From assembly GCF_001514265.1 (NCBI RefSeq), contig NZ_KQ948989.1:1056097-1120096 (forward strand): 64,000 nucleotides of DNA, read 5' to 3'. Source of the stretch: Streptomyces resistomycificus (GTDB lineage Bacteria; Actinomycetota; Actinomycetes; Streptomycetales; Streptomycetaceae). Each line of letters opens with the position of its first letter. Within the stretch, counting starts at the first letter, position 1. Shown in pieces: positions 19,343 to 28,280 of the stretch. Under the pieces are notes generated by a model, which was not told where the DNA came from, did not search any database, and saw only the letters and a program-made list of their open reading frames with translations. A program made the position numbers and the translations under genes.

Positions 19343-19693
19343 TCAGCCCTCCAGGAGACGGACCAGCACGGACGCGTGGCTCTCCTCGGGGGCCTTGGCG
19401 GCGGTCAGCAGCGTGACGGCGCCCTTTGCGGCCAACTCCCGCACATGGTCGAGGCGTTCGGCCGCCTCGGGAGCGGCCAGCTCCGCCTCGTAACGCCGGC
19501 CGAACTCCTCGTACGACGCCTCGCCCGCGTGATACCAGCGGCGCAGTTCGGTCGACGGGGTGAGGGCCTTGGGCCACTCGTCGACACGCGCCGCGTCCTT
19601 CGAAAGACCGCGCGGCCACAGCCGGTCCACCAGGACACGCACACCGTCGTCGGACCTGGGCGCTTCGTACACGCGGCGGACGCGCACGCTCAT
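19343..19693 (-). CDS. DUF488 family protein
   Basis: 116 residues with the DUF488 pattern: VYEAPRSDDGVRVLVDRLWP, then RRWYHAGEASYEEF and AVTLLTAAKAPEESHA. The short ATG at 19693 (MSVRVRRVYEA) has GAAAGG ahead; the longer frame upstream to 19861 is Arg-rich and not homologous. Function unknown. Convergent with the FAD gene. Confidence 0.85.
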   Translation of the reverse strand: MSVRVRRVYEAPRSDDGVRVLVDRLWPRGLSKDAARVDEWPKALTPSTELRRWYHAGEASYEEFGRRYEAELAAPEAAERLDHVRELAAKGAVTLLTAAKAPEESHASVLVRLLEG

Positions 19694-19899
19694 GGGCGGG
19701 CCTTTCGAAAGAGGGGCCGAGGAGGTCGCCGACGCCGCACGGGCCGGCGGTGCCCGCCGACGCGGGGCCTGTCGGGAGCGTATCGCCGGGTCCCCGCGTG
19801 CGCCGGTCGACGCGACGCGACTTGACCTGATCAAGGGCGCGACACGCAAGGGGCGGCTCATAGGGTGGGCGGTCGGCCCCCCACTCGTCAGGAGCGCAC

Positions 19900-21312
19900 G
19901 TGACGCAGCCCGCCGGACGTACCGCCGTTCTCCGCCGCGAAGCCGTGACCGCCACCGTCCCCGTCGCCCTGGCGGCCCTGTTCGTGGCCGCCGGACCCGC
20001 GTCCGCGGCCACCGCCGGCGCGGCCGGCGTCGGTGACCCGTACTTCCCGCTCGCCGGGAACGGCGGCTACGACGTCCGCCACTACGACCTGACCTTCCGT
20101 TACGACCCCGGCAACGGCCGCCTCAAGGGCAAGGCGTTCCTCACCGCCCGCGCCACCCAGTCACTCACCCGCTTCGACCTCGACCTCAACGGACTGAAGG
20201 TCACCGGCCTCACGGTCGACCACGTCAAGGCGCACCACACCCGCGACGGCCAGGAACTCGTCGTCACCCCGCGCCACGCCCTGCGCAAGGGCCAGGAGTT
20301 CCGCGTCACCGTCGGCTACGAGGGCAGACCCGGCCCGGTCACCGACCCGGACGGCTCGCTCGACGGCTGGATCCCCACCGACGACGGCGCCTTCGTGGCC
20401 GGCGAGCCGCAGGGCGCCATGACCTGGTTCCCGGCCGACAACCACCCCACGGACAAGGCGTCCTACGACTTCGAGATCACCGTCCCCAAGGGGCGCACCG
20501 CCGTCGCCAACGGCGTCCTCCTCGGCAAGCGGACCGCGCACGGACAGACCACCTTCCGCTGGCGCCAGCAGGAGCCGATGGCGGCCTACCTCGCCACCGC
20601 CACGATCGGGAAGTTCGAGGTCAGGCAGTACACCACCCGCGACGGCATCAAGGTCTACGACGCCGTCGACCCGCGCGAGGCCGAGGCCGCGGCACCCGTC
20701 CTGAAGAAGCTGCCCTCCGTACTGGAGTGGGCGAGCGACCTCTTCGGGCCCTACCCCTTCCGTGCCGCCGGCTCGATCGTCGACCACGCCCCGGACGTCG
20801 GCTACGCCCTGGAGACCCAGACGCGTCCCGTCTACGACGCGGCACCCGACCTGAGCACCCTCGTCCACGAGAGCGCCCACCAGTGGTTCGGCGACTCGGT
20901 CACCCTCACCTCCTGGAAGGAGATCTGGCTCAACGAGGGGTTCGCGACCTACGCCGAATGGCTGTACAGCGAGCAGCACGGCGGCACCAGCGCCCAGCAG
21001 ATCTTCGACGGGCTCTACGCCCGCCCGGCGAGCGACGGCCTGTGGGAGTTCCCGCCCGGCGACCCCGGCAGCGGCGCGAACATCTTCGGCACCCCCGTCT
21101 ACGCCCGCGGCGCCATGACCCTGCACGTCCTGCGCAAGGCCGTGGGGGACCGGGCCTTCTTCCGCGTCCTGCGGGCCTGGGCGGCACAGCACCGCGACGG
21201 CCACGGCACGACCCCGCAGTTCGTGCGCCTCGCGGAGCGGCAGTCGGGGAAGGACCTCGGCGGACTGTTCCACACCTGGCTGTACAAGGCGGGCAAGCCG
21301 GGCAAACCGTAG
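19900..21312 (+). CDS. Secreted M1 family metallopeptidase (aminopeptidase N-like)
   Basis: 470 residues: Sec signal peptide ending near ASA, then an M1 fold. The zinc site is HESAH (323-327) with the third ligand E346 in NEGFATYAEW, matching H-E-x2-H-x18-E. Upstream, ETQTRPVY is the position of the GAMEN-type exopeptidase motif, here lacking the usual GAMEN wording, so the cleavage mode may differ. GTG at 19900 with AGGAG 5 bp ahead. Shorter than full M1 aminopeptidases (800 or more), so it lacks the long C-terminal domain. Confidence 0.87.
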   Translation: MTQPAGRTAVLRREAVTATVPVALAALFVAAGPASAATAGAAGVGDPYFPLAGNGGYDVRHYDLTFRYDPGNGRLKGKAFLTARATQSLTRFDLDLNGLKVTGLTVDHVKAHHTRDGQELVVTPRHALRKGQEFRVTVGYEGRPGPVTDPDGSLDGWIPTDDGAFVAGEPQGAMTWFPADNHPTDKASYDFEITVPKGRTAVANGVLLGKRTAHGQTTFRWRQQEPMAAYLATATIGKFEVRQYTTRDGIKVYDAVDPREAEAAAPVLKKLPSVLEWASDLFGPYPFRAAGSIVDHAPDVGYALETQTRPVYDAAPDLSTLVHESAHQWFGDSVTLTSWKEIWLNEGFATYAEWLYSEQHGGTSAQQIFDGLYARPASDGLWEFPPGDPGSGANIFGTPVYARGAMTLHVLRKAVGDRAFFRVLRAWAAQHRDGHGTTPQFVRLAERQSGKDLGGLFHTWLYKAGKPGKP

Positions 21313-21388
21313 GTCCGAACGGGTCAAGTGGACCGAACAGGGGCCGTTACCTGACGAGTTCCTCACAAGTATCGGTCAAGGTCGATCC

Positions 21389-22144
21389 GTGATCGCACCC
21401 AGGACTTCAATCGCGCTGCTCGCCGCGTCCCTGCTGCTCACCGGATGCGGCAGCGGCGCGGCGGCGATCTCGGACCCACGCCCCGAGGCCGCCCCGACCA
21501 CCAGCACGCCCGCGCCCTCACCCCCACCCTCCCCGGCGGTCTCCGTCCAGGCGGCCCCGCGGCAGCTGCCCGGACTGGGGCCGGAGACCCTGGCACAGGT
21601 GCCGTCCGCCACCGGCCAGGTCGTCATGGCCACCGGCCGGGGCAAGAACTCGTCGCGCTCCACGGTCGTCCTGTACGAGCGCGCCGCGGGAGGGTGGCTG
21701 GCCGGGGAGGAGTGGCCCGCGCACAACGCGTACAAGGGCTGGACCCACCACCACCGGGCCGGGGACCTGCGCTCACCGGTGGGTGTCTACGACCTGACCG
21801 ACGCCGGCGGCCTGCTCCCGGACCCGGGCACCCGCCTGCCGTACGACCACGGCGACGGGTTCACCGCCACCGGAACCGGGTTCGAGGGCGAGGAACTGGC
21901 CGGGGCCTTCGACTACGTGATCGCCGTCAACTACAACCGGCAGCCGGGCACGTCCCCCCTCGACTGGACCCGCCCGCTGGGCGCGAAACGCGGCGGCGGC
22001 ATCTGGCTGCACGTCGACCACGCCGGGCCCACGCAGGGCTGTGTCAGCATCGCCCGCGAGCACATGAGGGAACTGCTGCAGAGGCTCGACCCGAAACAGC
22101 GCCCCGTGGTCGTCATGGGCGACGCCGAGTCACTGGCCCGCTGA
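21389..22144 (+). CDS. L,D-transpeptidase family lipoprotein (YkuD-type)
   Basis: 251 residues with lipobox LLTGC near residue 20, then a Pro/Ser/Thr-rich linker and a YkuD-like domain. The catalytic-type motif is IWLHVDHAGPTQGCVSI (H...G-C-x-S). These enzymes form 3-3 crosslinks or attach proteins to peptidoglycan. GTG at 21389. A short 9-bp tandem repeat follows its stop, and 63 bp later the two-component pair starts. Confidence 0.85.
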   Translation: MIAPRTSIALLAASLLLTGCGSGAAAISDPRPEAAPTTSTPAPSPPPSPAVSVQAAPRQLPGLGPETLAQVPSATGQVVMATGRGKNSSRSTVVLYERAAGGWLAGEEWPAHNAYKGWTHHHRAGDLRSPVGVYDLTDAGGLLPDPGTRLPYDHGDGFTATGTGFEGEELAGAFDYVIAVNYNRQPGTSPLDWTRPLGAKRGGGIWLHVDHAGPTQGCVSIAREHMRELLQRLDPKQRPVVVMGDAESLAR

Positions 22145-22207
22145 GCCCGCTGAGCCCGTTGAGCCCGCCGAAGCCCTCCGAACCCCGAACCGCTTAGGAT
22201 CCGCCGC

Positions 22208-22906
22208 GTGTGCGCACATGTGCTGGTCGCCGAGGACGACGAGATGCAGGCCGAACTCATACGCCGGTCCCTGCTGGCGGAGGGTCACACCGCCACGGTG
22301 GTCCACGACGGGCGGGCCGCCCTCGACGCGGCCCGCCGACTGCGGCCGGACCTCGTCGTGCTGGACCTCATGCTGCCCGTGATCGACGGCTTCGGCGTGT
22401 GCCGGGCCCTGCGCCACGACGACGACGTCCCCGTCCTCATGCTCACCGCCCGCGCCACCGAGGACGACCTGCTGCTGGGCCTGGAGCTGGGCGCGGACGA
22501 CTACATGACCAAGCCGTACAGCCCCCGCGAGCTGATGGCCCGCATCCGCACCGTCCTGCGGCGCAGCGCACGCACCCCGGGCGAACGGCGAGACGATCCC
22601 GTCGTACGCGCCGGGGGGATCACGATCGATCCCGAACGGCACGAAGTGCGCTGCGAGGGAGCGCTCGTCGAGTGCACACCGGCCGAGTTCGAGATCCTCC
22701 TCGCCATGGCCGCCGAGCCCGAACGGGTCTTCTCGCGGTGGCAGTTGCTGGAAGTCACCCGGGGCACCGACCGTGCCTCCACCGAGCGGGCCGTCGACGT
22801 CCACATCATGAACCTGCGCCGCAAGACGGAGACCGACCCGCGCCGGCCGACGCGGCTGCTCACCGTCTTCGGGGTCGGCTACAAGCTCAGCGGGGGACGT
22901 GGATGA
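22208..22906 (+). CDS. OmpR/PhoB family response regulator
   Basis: 232 residues: receiver with D10/D11 and phosphoacceptor D53 (VVLDLML), Thr and Lys in LMLTARA and KPYSP, then a winged-helix DNA-binding domain (CTPAEFEILLAMAAEPERVF to VGYKLSGG). Stop overlaps the next ATG. It should be the partner of the kinase downstream. GTG start at 22208. Confidence 0.93.
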   Translation: MCAHVLVAEDDEMQAELIRRSLLAEGHTATVVHDGRAALDAARRLRPDLVVLDLMLPVIDGFGVCRALRHDDDVPVLMLTARATEDDLLLGLELGADDYMTKPYSPRELMARIRTVLRRSARTPGERRDDPVVRAGGITIDPERHEVRCEGALVECTPAEFEILLAMAAEPERVFSRWQLLEVTRGTDRASTERAVDVHIMNLRRKTETDPRRPTRLLTVFGVGYKLSGGRG

Positions 22907-24783
22907 GCGGCCGGATACCGCTGCGCAAGCGCCTGCTGGTCCGGCTGCTGATCGCCGCCGGCCTCATCGCCGTGTGCTCGGTGGCGGCGACCGCCTGGCT
23001 GGCCGTCGAGACCACCACCCGCGCCCTGCGGGAGGAACAGGGACAGGTCCTCGCCGACGACATGGACGTCCTCGCGCGGCTCAGCGGCTACGCGGCGACC
23101 CATTCCGACTGGAAGGGAGTGGAGCGGACCGTACGGGAACTGTCCGCGAGGACCGGGCGGCGCGTCGCGCTCACCACCCCCGACCGCACGACCATCGCCG
23201 ACTCGGCGCCACGCGGAACCTCCCTGCCGCTCAGCGCCGCCGCCACCGTCGACCCCCTGCGCACCGACACCTACAGCGAGCGCGGCGCCCAGCTCGGCGG
23301 CACGGACCCGCGGGTCGTGGGCCCCTACCGGCTCACGGCCGCGGAACGCGCGAAGCTCGACACGCTGGCCCGGACACGAAAGAACTGCTTCGCCCGCTAC
23401 GGCATCGACACGAGCCTCACCCGCATGCCGAGCGGCCGCCCGGTCCTCACCCCGGCGGACGGCGCCGCCGACCCAACCTACGTGCCCGAAGGATGCGCCG
23501 ACGGCCGGCTAGGCACGCCGACGCCCACGGAGGACAAGGCGCTCGAAGCACTCCAGGAGCAGGCCGGTGGCTGTCTGACCCGGGTCGGCCTGCCGGAGGA
23601 CATACCGCTGGCCCTGGGCGTCGACCTCACCGGTGTGTCCTCGCGGGCCCCGGCCCTCGGGCCCGGGTTCGCCAAGTCGGGGGACGGCAAGGCCTGGCGG
23701 GCGGCCCGGGAGTGCCTGGAGGACGCCCGCCGCGCCCAGCTCGACCCGTACGTCGCGCCCGCCGCCGAGCTGTTCCTGGGGGACGGTGGCGACACCCCCG
23801 CCGTGCGCTTCGACATGTCACCGGCCAACAAGGCCAAGGTCGTCGGCGCCGCCGGGCTCGTCCTCGCCGTCACCGTCGCCGTGACCGCCGTGGTCGCCAC
23901 CCGGCTCGTGCGGCCGCTGCGCGCGCTGACCGCGGCGGCCCAGCAGCCGCCCGACCGGCATGTCCGGGTCCCCGTCACCACCCGGGACGAGACCGGTATC
24001 CTCGCCGCGGCCTTCAACGAGCTGACCGAGCGCCGTGAACGCCTGGAGGCCCAGCGCAAGGCGATGGTCAGCGACATCGCGCACGAACTGCGCAGCCCGC
24101 TCACCAACATCCGCGGCTGGCTGGAGGTCACCCGCGACGGAGTCGTGGAGCCCGACCCGGCGCTGCTCGCCTCACTGCACGACGAGGCCCTCGTGCTGCA
24201 GCGTGTCATCGACGACCTGCGCGACCTCGCCGACGCCGACGCCGGCACCCTGCGCCTGCACCCGGAGCCGGTGCGCTGCGACGAACTCCTCGACCAGGTA
24301 GCCGCGGCCCACCGCGTCGCGGCCGACGCCGCCGGGGTCACCCTGCGCACCGCCCTCGAGGGCACGCCGTGGCTGGACGCCGACCCGGTGCGGATGCGGC
24401 AGGCGCTGGGCAACCTGGTCTCCAACGCCCTGCGCCACACACCCGCGGACGGCACCGTCACGCTGGCGGCGCGCCGCGACGGCGACGACGTGTTGCTGGA
24501 GGTCACCGACACCGGCGCCGGTATCGCGCCGGACGACCTGCCGCACGTCTTCGACCGTTTCTGGCGCGCGGAGAAGTCCCGCAGCCGCCGCACCGGTGGC
24601 AGCGGTCTCGGCCTGCCGATCGTCCGTCACCTGGTCGTGGCGCACGGCGGAACGGCGGACGCCACGAGCGAACCCGGCGCCGGCAGCGTCTTCACCCTGC
24701 GACTGCCCCAGCCGACGCGGCAGGACGACCCGCCCGGCCGGGCAAGCGCCCAGGGCGCCGAAGCCGGACAGGGGACGGCCTGA
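22903..24783 (+). CDS. Membrane sensor histidine kinase with large extracytoplasmic domain
   Basis: 626 residues. Helix 1 at about 13-34, helix 2 at about 308-332, with about 270 extracytoplasmic residues between that contain four Cys (RKNCF, PEGCAD, GGCLTR, RECLED). A HAMP follows (LVRPLRALT), then HisKA with H394 in IAHELRSPLTNIRGWLE and HATPase boxes GNLVSNALRH, TDTGAGI and GGSGLGL. Overlaps the response regulator by 4 bp (ATGA). The four Cys could form disulfides or sense redox or envelope conditions. Confidence 0.92.
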   Translation: MSGRIPLRKRLLVRLLIAAGLIAVCSVAATAWLAVETTTRALREEQGQVLADDMDVLARLSGYAATHSDWKGVERTVRELSARTGRRVALTTPDRTTIADSAPRGTSLPLSAAATVDPLRTDTYSERGAQLGGTDPRVVGPYRLTAAERAKLDTLARTRKNCFARYGIDTSLTRMPSGRPVLTPADGAADPTYVPEGCADGRLGTPTPTEDKALEALQEQAGGCLTRVGLPEDIPLALGVDLTGVSSRAPALGPGFAKSGDGKAWRAARECLEDARRAQLDPYVAPAAELFLGDGGDTPAVRFDMSPANKAKVVGAAGLVLAVTVAVTAVVATRLVRPLRALTAAAQQPPDRHVRVPVTTRDETGILAAAFNELTERRERLEAQRKAMVSDIAHELRSPLTNIRGWLEVTRDGVVEPDPALLASLHDEALVLQRVIDDLRDLADADAGTLRLHPEPVRCDELLDQVAAAHRVAADAAGVTLRTALEGTPWLDADPVRMRQALGNLVSNALRHTPADGTVTLAARRDGDDVLLEVTDTGAGIAPDDLPHVFDRFWRAEKSRSRRTGGSGLGLPIVRHLVVAHGGTADATSEPGAGSVFTLRLPQPTRQDDPPGRASAQGAEAGQGTA

Positions 24784-24894
24784 CGTCCGAGGGACGGACC
24801 TCGGGGCGCTGTCGGGGAGGCGCGGCACGCGGTGAACAGGCAGGGGATTTCCTGGGGTCCAGCGCGCCGCGCCCGCCGCCGGCGCGGCCCGGGG

Positions 24895-25146
24895 TCACCC
24901 GGACTTCCTCCGGGAGCCCGCGCGCCGCCTCAGCGAACGGCGTTCGTTCTCGCTCGTGCCGCCCCAGACGCCCAGAGTCTGCCCGGTGTCCAACGCCCAC
25001 TGCAGGCACGGCTCCTGCACCGGGCAGCGCCGGCAGACGGCCTTCGCCTGCTCCTGCTGCACCAGCGCCGGTCCGGTGCTGCCGATCGGGAAGAAGAGGT
25101 CGGGGTCCTCTTGGCGGCACGCGGCGTGGTCTCGCCAGCTGTCCAT
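24895..25146 (-). CDS. WhiB-like (Wbl) iron-sulfur regulator
   Basis: 83 residues with the four conserved Cys: C10, C38, C41, C47 (CRRCPVQEPC), and the GVWGG turn followed by ERRSLRRR. This is the short WblE/WhiB1-type form rather than long WblC. Wbl proteins bind a [4Fe-4S] cluster, bind sigma factor region 4 and control development and redox responses. AGGTGA is upstream of the ATG at 25146. Divergent-convergent context gives no partner. Confidence 0.92.
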   Translation of the reverse strand: MDSWRDHAACRQEDPDLFFPIGSTGPALVQQEQAKAVCRRCPVQEPCLQWALDTGQTLGVWGGTSENERRSLRRRAGSRRKSG

Positions 25147-25275
25147 GAAAAGTCACCTGCGATCGAAAGTCGTGTGCCCTCGGGAATTCCTTACTCGCTT
25201 CCGGGTCACCTGTCCACGCATGGATGAAACAACCGAGTCCTGTGGGACCCCGATCGGACGGCCGGCGCGGCTCGT

Positions 25276-26496
25276 TCACTGCTCCCGCAGACCCCACGGG
25301 GAGCCGTACGCGGTGAGCAGGTCGAGGAAGGGGCCGGCCGGGAAGGCCTCCGGGCCCAGGACGCCAACGCCGGACCAGACGCCGCCGGCGAGGAGTTCGA
25401 GGGCGACCACCGGGTTCACGGCGGTCTGCCACACCACGGCCTGACAGCCGTACTCGGTCATCGACCACTGGTTGTCGACCACGTGGTACAGGTACACCTC
25501 CCGCGGCGCCCCGTCCTTGACGCCCCGCACCCAGGTGCCCGCACAGGTCTTGCCGTGCATCCGCTCGCCCAGCGTCGCCGGATCCGGAAGACACGCGGCG
25601 ACGACGTCCCGTGGCGAGACGGCGACCGGACCGTCGACGCCCGGTACGGTCACCGGCTCCGTGCGGTCCAGTCCCAGCAGGTGCAGCGTCCTGAGGGTCT
25701 CGACGAACTCCCGGCCCAGGCCGTACTTGAAGGTCACGCGGCGTGCTCCGACCCAACGCGGTACGAGCAGCACCTCCTCGTGCTCCACGTTCACGCACTC
25801 GACCGGCCCGATGCCCTCGGGAAAGTCGAACACCTCGGGCTCGCTGAACGGCTCGGTGGTGAACCACCCCTTGTCGGCCTCGTAGACGACCGGCGGGTTG
25901 AGGCACTCCTCGATGGTGGTCCAGATGCTGAAGGACGGCGCGAAGTCGTAACCGTCGACCGTCAGGTTCGCGCCGTCGCGAACGCCGATCTCCTCGATCT
26001 CGTCGAAGAGTTCGTCGGCCGCGTACCGGGCGAAGACGTCCGACAGACCCGGCTCCACCCCCATGCCGACGAGCGCCAGCACACCCGCCTTCTCCCACTC
26101 CTCTGCCTGCGCGAACTGCTCGTCGCCGAGCTTCACCCCGCACTCCTCGTACGGCCGTTCGGGATGCGGCCGGGACAGTGACATCGCCATGTCCAGGTAG
26201 GTGGCGCCGGCGGTGCGTGCCGCACGGAAGAGCGGCATCACGAAGCGCGGGTCGGTGGCGTTGAGGAGGACGTCACAGCCGTGGCGCTCCAGCAGCGCCG
26301 CGACCGCCGCCTCGTCCCCGGCGTCGACCCGCTCGGCCCGGAACCGGCCGCCGCCGTCGCCGAGGGCCGCGACGGCCGCCTCGGCCCGGGCCGGGTCGTA
26401 GTCGGCGACCACCATCGCGTCGAAGAACGGCCGTCTGGCCGCGATCCGGGTGACGGCGGTGCCCACACCGCCGGCTCCCACGAGCAGTACACGCAT
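25276..26496 (-). CDS. Saccharopine dehydrogenase-like oxidoreductase
   Basis: 406 residues. N-terminal Rossmann motif RVLLVGAGGVGTAVTRIAA, then the saccharopine dehydrogenase fold with GVEPGLSDVFARYAADE. The family acts on lysine-derived, polyamine or other imine-type substrates. ATG at 26496 with AGGGAG 8 bp upstream; the longer start at 26592 is rejected. It is divergent from a TetR gene 107 bp away, which may regulate it. Confidence 0.87.
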   Translation of the reverse strand: MRVLLVGAGGVGTAVTRIAARRPFFDAMVVADYDPARAEAAVAALGDGGGRFRAERVDAGDEAAVAALLERHGCDVLLNATDPRFVMPLFRAARTAGATYLDMAMSLSRPHPERPYEECGVKLGDEQFAQAEEWEKAGVLALVGMGVEPGLSDVFARYAADELFDEIEEIGVRDGANLTVDGYDFAPSFSIWTTIEECLNPPVVYEADKGWFTTEPFSEPEVFDFPEGIGPVECVNVEHEEVLLVPRWVGARRVTFKYGLGREFVETLRTLHLLGLDRTEPVTVPGVDGPVAVSPRDVVAACLPDPATLGERMHGKTCAGTWVRGVKDGAPREVYLYHVVDNQWSMTEYGCQAVVWQTAVNPVVALELLAGGVWSGVGVLGPEAFPAGPFLDLLTAYGSPWGLREQ

Positions 26497-26603
26497 GACA
26501 AGCACTCCCTGACGTTCGAAGGTCGCAGCTGTTCGGGGCCCCTGCGGCCGATACAACGCCCCGCCGTCACGTAAGGTCAATGGCGTTGGCATAAGGAGGC
26601 GGC

Positions 26604-27308
26604 GTGCCCAAACCAGTGGTCCCCGAGGAGAAGCGGCGCCGGCGCAGGCCCACCAGGAGCGGCACCGTGCTGTCCGAGCGGCTCATCGTGGAGACCGCGC
26701 TGCGCATGCTGCGCGAGCACGGCAGCGCGGGGCTGACGGCCCGCCGTCTCGGCCTCGCCCTGGACGCCGACCCGTCCACGCTCTACCGGTACTTCCGCGG
26801 CATGGACGAGCTGACGCTCGCCATCGGTGACGCCCTGATCGGCCAGGCGCTGCGGGGCTGGCGGCCGACGGGGGAGTGGCGGGCGGACCTGCGCACCGTC
26901 GGACTGCGCGTCCACGCCGAGTACGTCGCCCATCCGCAGGCCGCCCTGCTGACCACCAGCCGGGTCACCGGCCGGGCGAACGAACTCGCCGCCGACGAGG
27001 CCGTCCTGGACATCCTGCGCACGGCCGGGTTCCCCCTGCCGGACACCGTGCGCGTCTACCACGCCTTCATCGACCAGACCCTGGCCTTCGCCGCCCTCGA
27101 CGCCGCCTCGCTCGCCCTGCCGAGCGACTCGCTGCACGCCGACGAGCACATGTGGCGCTCGACGTACGCCCGCCTGCCACGCGCCACCCACCCCCGCATC
27201 GCCGAGGCGGCACCCCTACTCGCCGCCCGCATGGTCACCAGCGCCTACCCGACGGCCCTGGAGATGCTTCTGGACAGCGCCGAGGCGCAGCTCGCGGCGA
27301 TCCGCTAG
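26604..27308 (+). CDS. TetR family regulator with TetR_C-type ligand domain
   Basis: 234 residues. HTH: LIVETALRMLREHGSAGLTA and LGLALDADPSTLYRYFRG. The C-terminal domain ends in AAPLLAARMVTSAYPTALEM. AAGGAGG is 5 bp before the GTG at 26604. Divergent from the saccharopine dehydrogenase-like gene. No palindrome could be defined in the 107-bp gap. Confidence 0.87.
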   Translation: MPKPVVPEEKRRRRRPTRSGTVLSERLIVETALRMLREHGSAGLTARRLGLALDADPSTLYRYFRGMDELTLAIGDALIGQALRGWRPTGEWRADLRTVGLRVHAEYVAHPQAALLTTSRVTGRANELAADEAVLDILRTAGFPLPDTVRVYHAFIDQTLAFAALDAASLALPSDSLHADEHMWRSTYARLPRATHPRIAEAAPLLAARMVTSAYPTALEMLLDSAEAQLAAIR

Positions 27309-27311
27309 CCG

Positions 27312-28211
27312 CTAGTCGCGCAGCGCCTCCGCGGCGGCCGCCACCACCGCGGTGGCCACGGAGGCCAGCGCAGGGGAGTCCAGCTTCCACTGCTGCCAGT
27401 ACAGCGGTACGTCGACGGTGTGCTCCGGGGCCAGCGGGACCAGGTGGCCCGCGCGCAGCAGTGGGACCGCCTGCACCTCCGGCACCAGGCCCCACCCGAG
27501 ACCGGCCGCGACGGCCTCGACGAATCCTTCCGAGGTGGGCAGGGAGTGCCGTACCGAACTCGCCGCGCCGGTGCCGCCCCGCAGCCGCCGGACGAACGCG
27601 TCCTGGAGTTCGTCGCTGCGGTCGAAGGTCAGTACCGGCGCGCGGGTGAGAGCGTCGCGCAGTGCCCCGCCGAGATGCCTCTCCGCGAACCCGGGGCTCG
27701 CCGCCGCGACGTACCGCATCCGTCCCAGCGGCCGCACCGAACAGCCCGCCACGGCGTCCGGCGACGAGGTCACCGCGGCCATCACCAGACCCTCCCGCAG
27801 CAGCTCCGCCGTACGGGTCTCGTCCTCGCGGCGCAGTTCGAAGCAGAGCTGCGGCTCCTGCGGCACCCGCGTGAGCGCCCCCAGGAACCACGTCGACAGG
27901 GAGTCCGCGTTCACCGCGACGGACACCCGGGTCGGCTCGCCGTCACCGCGCAGGCCGAGCTCCGCCCGGGCGTCCCGCTCCAGCCGGGCCAGCTGCCGGG
28001 CGAACCGCACGACGACCTCGCCGGACTCCGTCGGCCGCACCGGCTTCGTACGCACCAGCAGCACCCGGCCGGTGCGCTGCTCCAGTGCCTTCACCCGCTG
28101 ACTGACCGCCGACGGCGTCAGGTGGAGGGCGGCGGCCGCCGCGTCGAAGGTGCCCTCGTCGACCACCGCGAGCAGCGTCCGGACCTGATCCAGCGGAAGT
28201 TCGGTCATCAT
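27312..28211 (-). CDS. LysR-type regulator (ArgP/LysG-like)
   Basis: 299 residues: HTH LLAVVDEGTFDAAAAALHLT and VSQRVKALEQRTGRVLLVRT at the N-terminus, effector domain after it. ArgP/LysG proteins sense lysine or arginine and activate the divergent LysE exporter. That arrangement is exactly present. The start is one of two adjacent ATGs at 28211 or 28208; no strong ribosome site precedes it. The divergent 69-bp gap holds the operator. Confidence 0.88.
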   Translation of the reverse strand: MMTELPLDQVRTLLAVVDEGTFDAAAAALHLTPSAVSQRVKALEQRTGRVLLVRTKPVRPTESGEVVVRFARQLARLERDARAELGLRGDGEPTRVSVAVNADSLSTWFLGALTRVPQEPQLCFELRREDETRTAELLREGLVMAAVTSSPDAVAGCSVRPLGRMRYVAAASPGFAERHLGGALRDALTRAPVLTFDRSDELQDAFVRRLRGGTGAASSVRHSLPTSEGFVEAVAAGLGWGLVPEVQAVPLLRAGHLVPLAPEHTVDVPLYWQQWKLDSPALASVATAVVAAAAEALRD

Positions 28212-28215
28212 CACG

Positions 28216-28247
28216 ACAGCTAATGATAGGTAAGAATCTTTAGCTGT
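28216..28247. promoter_or_regulatory. LysR-type operator between lysG-like and lysE-like genes
   Basis: ACAGCTAA (28216-28223) and TTAGCTGT (28240-28247) are perfect inverted copies 16 bp apart in an AT-rich stretch, next to the LysR start and 34 bp before the exporter ATG. A possible -10 is TAGCGT (28268-28273); if so, transcription starts close to the ATG at 28281 and the palindrome lies from about -65 to -34, the usual site for LysR activators. Confidence 0.6.
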
Positions 28248-28280
28248 ACACCAGGTGATCGCTTCTCTAGCGTCGACGCC

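Noticed and set aside
17481..20012. 843-codon minus-strand frame opposite the FAD dehydrogenase
   Set aside because: Antisense of a well-supported gene; long open antisense frames are normal at this GC content.
24784..25146. Plus-strand frame (24832-25227) opposite the Wbl gene
   Set aside because: Wbl on the minus strand has all four Cys and the GVWGG motif; the plus frame has no family features.
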